Shown here in pieces: positions 7,005 to 10,231 of a stretch of 10,231 nt of DNA (its first letter is position 1; each line of letters starts with the position of its first letter). Origin of the DNA: Armatimonadota bacterium (GTDB lineage: Bacteria > Armatimonadota > Fimbriimonadia > Fimbriimonadales > Fimbriimonadaceae); contig JAEYWW010000260.1 in NCBI GenBank assembly GCA_023428805.1, positions 1 to 10,231 of the forward strand. Direction: 5' to 3'. Under the pieces are notes generated by a model, which was given only the letters and a program-made list of their open reading frames with translations, searched no databases and was not told the origin of the DNA. The position numbers were made by a program, and so were the translations under genes.

Positions 7005-7469
7005 TTCCAGGCTTCCCGTTGTGTTCGGCAGCGGGGCGTCGCCCTCGAAGATGAGCGGTGTTCGTGACTGATCCGCAAGGGTGGTGATTGTCCGCATGTC
7101 CAGCGCGTTGTTGAACACGTAGCCGATCTGCTGGTCAACCTGTTCTCCCCTCGGGGCGCGGAATGCTGTGGAGTCGGGAATGTGGGTACGGGCCGAGTCC
7201 ATCCAAGTCGCGGCAGGCGGCAATTTGTCGTCGTAATCCTGTGTGTAGAGTGAGAGCCCGAGACCGATCAGCTTCAGGTTGTTCAGCGTGCTGGTGCTCT
7301 TTGCCGTTTCCTTGCTCTTCATGAAGACCGGAAAGAGAATTGCCGAGAGCGCGATCACGCCACAGCAGCCAAAAGCAACCACGCCGCCGATCACATAGAG
7401 CGCGACGCGGGTCTGCTTGTTGCGGCTGTCGCCGCCGGGAACGAGTTGGAGATCGGGAGGAGTCTGCAT
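6900..7469 (-). CDS. Pilin-like single-pass membrane protein (H-X9-DG-type relative) in the hrcA operon
   Basis: A 189-residue protein with a ~20-residue polar N-terminus, one membrane helix (about residues 22-47, YVIGGVVAFGCCGVIALSA) and a periplasmic or extracellular domain. The sequence after the helix, ILFPVFMKSKETAKSTSTLN, and the later LSLYTQDYDDKLPP are hallmark strings of the prepilin-like (DUF1559-type) proteins that are abundant in Armatimonadota and Planctomycetota. The C-terminal RNGNAHILLSDMSARRF corresponds to the usual H-X9-DG motif, but with DM in place of DG. There is no prepilin-peptidase site (G-F-T-L-I-E) before the helix, so it probably stays membrane-anchored and is not assembled into a pilus. 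Its ATG (7469-7467) lies 6 bases after the hrcA stop, so the two are co-transcribed. Its last ~105 bases overlap the convergent paralogue 2. Function unknown. Confidence 0.83.
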   Translation of the reverse strand: MQTPPDLQLVPGGDSRNKQTRVALYVIGGVVAFGCCGVIALSAILFPVFMKSKETAKSTSTLNNLKLIGLGLSLYTQDYDDKLPPAATWMDSARTHIPDSTAFRAPRGEQVDQQIGYVFNNALDMRTITTLADQSRTPLIFEGDAPLPNTTGSLESLVDRNGNAHILLSDMSARRFPIETARELDWLGR

Positions 7470-7475
7470 CTTGCG

Positions 7476-8501
7476 TCAACCAAAGAGCCTGGTGAGAGTC
7501 TGGCTGATCGCCTTGGCCGTGTAGTCCAGAAGGGTCACCCCGCGCTGGTAGTCCATGCGCGTCGGCCCAATGATCGCGATGGTGCCCGCCTCCGAATCGC
7601 CCACGTAGAACACACGGCGAGCCAGCGAGAGCGGGTGCATTTGAGTCTGCGAGTTCTCGCGTCCGATGGTGATGCCGTCCACCGATGTCTGTCCGATGAC
7701 CGCCGTGCGGATGCCCTCCTCGTCTTCCAGGCTCTTGACGATGCGCTCCAACGCGACCGAGTCCCGGTGAAATTCAGGCTGGGCCAGAATGTATTCCTCG
7801 CCCTCGGTCACAAAGTGTCCCTTGGTCAGTTCTTTGGCGATGGTGCGGATGGTGCCGCCCGCTTCCTGGAGCAGAAGATCGACCGTGGGGTGCGAGCCAG
7901 ACGGAAATTTCGCTTTGGCGACCTGCCCGAGAGGTTTGTCCTGCACAGTTCGCGCGATGAGATCGTTGGCCTCGCCGATATGCTGAAGGGTGAGCGCGGA
8001 GGGAAGTTCGACAATCCGATTCTCGACGTGCCCGTTGCCGAGCACCAACACCAGCATGGCGCGATCCGGGCCGAGCGCGGTCACGACCGCATGGCGCACC
8101 GCCACATCGGCGTCTTTGACCGTCGCGGCCGCCGCGAAGAGATGCGTCATCCGGCTGAGCAGCTTCGTGGTTTCCGAGAGCATTTCGCGGAGCGTGTCGT
8201 CTTCCGCCGCCGCCGATTTGATCTGCCCTTTGGCTTCGGTGCTGATCTGCCTTTCTCCGAGCAGGTTGTCCACGAAGTAGCGATAGCCCCGGTCGCTCGG
8301 AATTCGGCCCGCGCTGGTGTGCGGCTGTTCGAGCAGGCCCATCTCGGTGATCTCCGCCATCTCGTTGCGGACGGTGGCCGACTTGACGCCCAGTTCATAC
8401 TTCGACGCGATCAACTCACTGGGCACGGGGTCGGCGCTGGAGATGTACTCGACGATCACCGCGCGGAGAATCTGCTCTTTTCGACTGGAAAGTTCGCTCA
8501 T
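7476..8501 (-). CDS. hrcA: Heat-inducible transcription repressor HrcA
   Basis: A 341-residue protein of normal length for HrcA, the repressor that binds CIRCE operators upstream of groESL and dnaK operons and is kept folded by GroEL. The N-terminal winged-helix domain is well conserved: SRKEQILRAVIVEYI, the PVPS segment, SATVRNEMAEI, and GLLEQPHTSAGRIPSDRGYR followed by YFVDNLL. The C-terminal part contains the expected DRAMLVLVLGNGHVE and IAIIGPTRMDYQRG segments and ends in TRLFG. The start is the ATG at 8501-8499 (MSELSSRKEQ). The frame continues upstream to 8645, but that extension runs antisense into dop and is not part of the family. No CIRCE element (TTAGCACTC-N9-GAGTGCTAA) was found in the window, so autoregulation by the classical operator is not visible. 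The gene downstream is the pilin-like protein rather than grpE or dnaK. Confidence 0.96.
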   Translation of the reverse strand: MSELSSRKEQILRAVIVEYISSADPVPSELIASKYELGVKSATVRNEMAEITEMGLLEQPHTSAGRIPSDRGYRYFVDNLLGERQISTEAKGQIKSAAAEDDTLREMLSETTKLLSRMTHLFAAAATVKDADVAVRHAVVTALGPDRAMLVLVLGNGHVENRIVELPSALTLQHIGEANDLIARTVQDKPLGQVAKAKFPSGSHPTVDLLLQEAGGTIRTIAKELTKGHFVTEGEEYILAQPEFHRDSVALERIVKSLEDEEGIRTAVIGQTSVDGITIGRENSQTQMHPLSLARRVFYVGDSEAGTIAIIGPTRMDYQRGVTLLDYTAKAISQTLTRLFG

Positions 8502-8544
8502 GGTCGTGGGCGGAAAAGGGGATCGCAAACGTAGAATACCGTGT
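8502..8544. promoter_or_regulatory. Divergent 43-bp hrcA/dop control region with overlapping -10-like boxes
   Basis: On the plus strand TAGAAT (8532-8537) ends 7 bases before the dop ATG. On the minus strand TATTCT (8538-8533) ends 31 bases before the hrcA ATG. The two boxes share five base pairs, so RNA polymerase could probably occupy only one direction at a time. No Shine-Dalgarno is seen for either gene and no CIRCE operator is present. Confidence 0.45.
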
Positions 8545-9996
8545 ATGGCACGGCAGCCCGGAGCGCGCATCTTTGGAGTGGAGACGGAATTCGGATGCCT
8601 TGTGAAAGACGGTTCCCGCCCCGAAGCTGCCGTCGAACTCATCAAAGACGCGGTCTTCTACGATTTCAAGCTCGGACTCATTGATGTCTACGCTCGCGAC
8701 GAGGTGTTTGAGCCTGTGCGCAGCGGCGGATTTCTCATGAATGGCGGGCGGCTCTACATTGATGCCGTGGGGAGCCACCTGGAATATGCGACAGCGGAGT
8801 GCCAGAGCCTCAAAGACCTTGTCGCCAACGACCGGGCGGGACAGAAGATCATTCAACGGGCGATCCGCGAACTGGGGCTCCAGGATGAGGTTTCGGTCTA
8901 CAACAACTCCGTCGATCACTTCGGCGGACACACCTTCGGCTGCCACGAGAACTATCTGGTGCAGATGGACCAGGATTTCTTCACGACGAAGGCTCCCTTG
9001 CTCTACCCTTTTCTGGTGACGCGGCAGATTTACGCCGGAGTCGGGCGCGTCGGGGGGCATGTTCTGGTGGGCGGCATGGCTCCGAGCTACCAGGAGATGA
9101 GCGAGAATCCCATCGACTACATCTGGGTCAACCAAATCTACAACGCGATTCCCGATGACTCGGTGGAGTATCAGCTCAGCCAGCGGGCCGATCATATTTT
9201 GAAGACCATCGCGGGACGAGTCCGGTTCAATCGCGCCCTCATCAATCCCAAGTGGGAGCATTACTATGCGCACGATGGAATGCACCGCCTCCACGTGCTC
9301 TACGGCGAGCCCAATCAGAGCGAGTACGCCTATGCGCTCAAAATCGGGGCGACCCACCTTGTTCTGCGGCTGCTGGAGGACGAGGTTTTGGGGGCGGAAT
9401 TGACTCTTGCCAGCCCGCTTCAGGCTCTGCGCCAGATCAGCCGCGATCCCGCCTATCAATGGCGTGTCCAGCACGCGGATGGAACGCCTATTTCCGCCAT
9501 CGACATCCAGCGCGAGTATCTCAAGATGTGCCAACGGTATCGGGGCGAGAGCGGGCAGAACGATTGGGTTCTCGCGGAATGGGAGGCGGTCCTGGATCAG
9601 TTGGAAAAGGACCCCATGCAGCTCGATGATCGGCTCGACTGGGTTGCAAAACGCAAGATTCTGGAGATGTACGTCGAGTCGGAAGGGACAACCTGGGCCG
9701 ACGACGCCCTCCACTCCCTCGACATGGAGTACCACAACATCGACCCCGAGCAGTCGCTCTATGAGGGGTGGCGGCAGATGAATGGGATGCAGCGCGTGGT
9801 GGACGAACTCGATGTCGTGGATGCGATGACCGACCCGCCGCAGGACACACGCGCGAAGGGAAGAAGCGAGTTCATCCAGAAGCTGATCTCCACCGGACGC
9901 GCGCGCAACTATGGAATCGACTGGTCAGGCATCGTCACCGAAATGGGCGACGTGCTGGAGATGCCCGACCCGTTTGACACCTACACGCTGAGCTAA
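8545..9996 (+). CDS. dop: Pup ligase/deamidase-family enzyme, Dop-like (Pup amidase)
   Basis: A 483-residue member of the carboxylate-amine-ligase-related PafA/Dop family. These enzymes attach (PafA) or deamidate/remove (Dop) the small protein modifier Pup, or the related UBact, feeding proteins to the bacterial proteasome. Visible motifs are GVETEFG (residues 11-17, metal/ATP-binding Glu residues), NGGRLYID with catalytic Asp73, YATAEC, FGCHENYL (131-138), PFLVTRQ, QLSQRAD and DIQREYL. Compared with the M. tuberculosis proteins as I remember them, QISRDP (297-302), LDQLEKDPM (350-358), LDW-AK and PPQDTRA (431-437) follow Dop more than PafA; the YATAEC region is more PafA-like. I therefore call Dop, with PafA as the alternative. 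The ATG at 8545 is preceded by TAGAAT and fits the family's N-terminus; a longer frame upstream is antisense to hrcA. No Pup/UBact, proteasome subunit or Mpa gene lies in the window. Confidence 0.85.
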   Translation: MARQPGARIFGVETEFGCLVKDGSRPEAAVELIKDAVFYDFKLGLIDVYARDEVFEPVRSGGFLMNGGRLYIDAVGSHLEYATAECQSLKDLVANDRAGQKIIQRAIRELGLQDEVSVYNNSVDHFGGHTFGCHENYLVQMDQDFFTTKAPLLYPFLVTRQIYAGVGRVGGHVLVGGMAPSYQEMSENPIDYIWVNQIYNAIPDDSVEYQLSQRADHILKTIAGRVRFNRALINPKWEHYYAHDGMHRLHVLYGEPNQSEYAYALKIGATHLVLRLLEDEVLGAELTLASPLQALRQISRDPAYQWRVQHADGTPISAIDIQREYLKMCQRYRGESGQNDWVLAEWEAVLDQLEKDPMQLDDRLDWVAKRKILEMYVESEGTTWADDALHSLDMEYHNIDPEQSLYEGWRQMNGMQRVVDELDVVDAMTDPPQDTRAKGRSEFIQKLISTGRARNYGIDWSGIVTEMGDVLEMPDPFDTYTLS

Positions 9997-10231
9997 TTCT
10001 CCTTCGGGTAGGCGACGTCGATTCCGTCCGGCACCGGCCCGGTCTTGAAGAGCTGGGTGACTTCCCAGGTTTTTGCGTCGACTTTGGCCACCGCATCCGA
10101 AGTCACGAGGACGACCAAAAAGTGCCGCCCGTCGGGAAGAGCGCAGAAGTTCATGGGGACGATGTGGTTGTTCTGAGCCTCGATCTTCACTTTCTGCTCG
10201 CCCAGTTTGATCGTCGTGGCGAGGCTCCAAT
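9993..10231 (-). CDS. YVTN/beta-propeller repeat protein, C-terminal end (5' end outside window)
   Basis: About 78 residues of a minus-strand frame that is open to the window edge; the GTG at 10190 is only an internal codon. The visible part contains LPDGRHFLVVLVTSDAVAKV, then DAKTWEVTQLFKTGPVPDGI. This is the 'D-T-W-V-...-G-P-P-G-I' pattern of YVTN-type beta-propeller blades found in secreted or periplasmic proteins, often binding or scaffold proteins. The function of the whole protein cannot be given from this fragment. Its TAG stop (9995-9993) overlaps the dop stop (9994-9996), so the two genes meet tail to tail with no room for a terminator between them. Confidence 0.8.
   Translation of the reverse strand, partial: WSLATTIKLGEQKVKIEAQNNHIVPMNFCALPDGRHFLVVLVTSDAVAKVDAKTWEVTQLFKTGPVPDGIDVAYPKEN

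Noticed and set aside
7446..8534. Long open frame on the plus strand (about 362 codons) antisense to hrcA
   Set aside because: It is the mirror of a high-GC conserved gene. The product is rich in Arg, His and Asp with no recognisable domain, while the minus strand encodes full-length HrcA.
8317..8544. Upstream extension of the dop-like frame to 8317
   Set aside because: It would run antisense through the hrcA N-terminal coding region, and the extra residues do not fit the family, whose N-terminus is close to the GVETEFG motif.
8502..8544. CIRCE operator for HrcA
   Set aside because: Neither TTAGCACTC nor GAGTGCTAA, nor a near match in the right spacing, was found here or elsewhere in the window.
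8502..8645. Upstream extension of hrcA to 8645
   Set aside because: The HrcA family begins near the winged-helix domain. The extension overlaps dop coding DNA and has no conserved content.
8416..9735. Long open frame on the minus strand (about 439 codons) antisense to the dop-like gene
   Set aside because: The plus-strand frame contains all PafA/Dop motifs. The antisense product shows no family features and also overlaps the hrcA start.
1..10231. CRISPR array or Cas locus suggested by the Cas4-like domain
   Set aside because: No regularly spaced short repeats and no other cas-type gene are seen on either strand.

Overview
The window looks like a chromosomal segment of a Gram-negative-type, moderately GC-rich bacterium, most plausibly an Armatimonadota member (Fimbriimonadia-like). 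Three things point there. The first is the small membrane protein at 6900-7469, with an 'ILFPVF..K..AK..STLNNLK' segment and a 'LYTQDYDDKLPP' segment that are very typical of that phylum. The second is a Pup/UBact-system enzyme outside an actinobacterial setting. The third is the near absence of Shine-Dalgarno sequences, with TANNNT boxes 6-7 nt before several start codons. The assignment is inference from sequence style and was not tested by a search.

Layout. Positions 2-964 (+) hold the C-terminal half of a DPP IV-type S9 serine peptidase, followed by a possible terminator hairpin. Positions 1033-2478 (+) encode a two-domain nuclease (Cas4/RecB-like plus DUF2779 DEDD-like). Then come a small unknown lipoprotein (2514-3041) and a Tat-exported metallophosphoesterase (3065-3970).

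From about 3971 to about 6899 the DNA is AT-richer (15 G/C in the 60 bases 4801-4860) and carries a different kind of content: a secreted transglutaminase/cysteine-protease-like protein split by one in-frame TAG codon (4032-5282), and two tandem paralogues (5291-6058 and 6147-7004) ending in a copper-amine-oxidase N-terminal-like stalk domain. I read this as an accessory insert. Its right edge appears to cut into the neighbour, because the second paralogue reads about 105 bp antisense through the 3' end of the minus-strand gene at 6900-7469.

After the insert the window returns to core-type DNA. An hrcA-pilin-like-protein operon lies on the minus strand (8501 to 6900). A dop-like Pup amidase gene lies on the plus strand (8545-9996), divergent from hrcA across only 43 bp. 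The C-terminal end of a beta-propeller protein lies on the minus strand (9993-10231), and its stop codon overlaps the dop stop codon.

How the genes relate. HrcA (heat-shock repressor) and the Dop-like enzyme (protein tagging and proteasomal turnover) form a proteostasis pair with a shared control region. The insert encodes three apparently exported proteins that may work together outside the cytoplasm, in a way I cannot name. No tRNA, rRNA, CRISPR array, transposase or CIRCE operator was seen, and no gene-free stretch exceeds about 90 bases.
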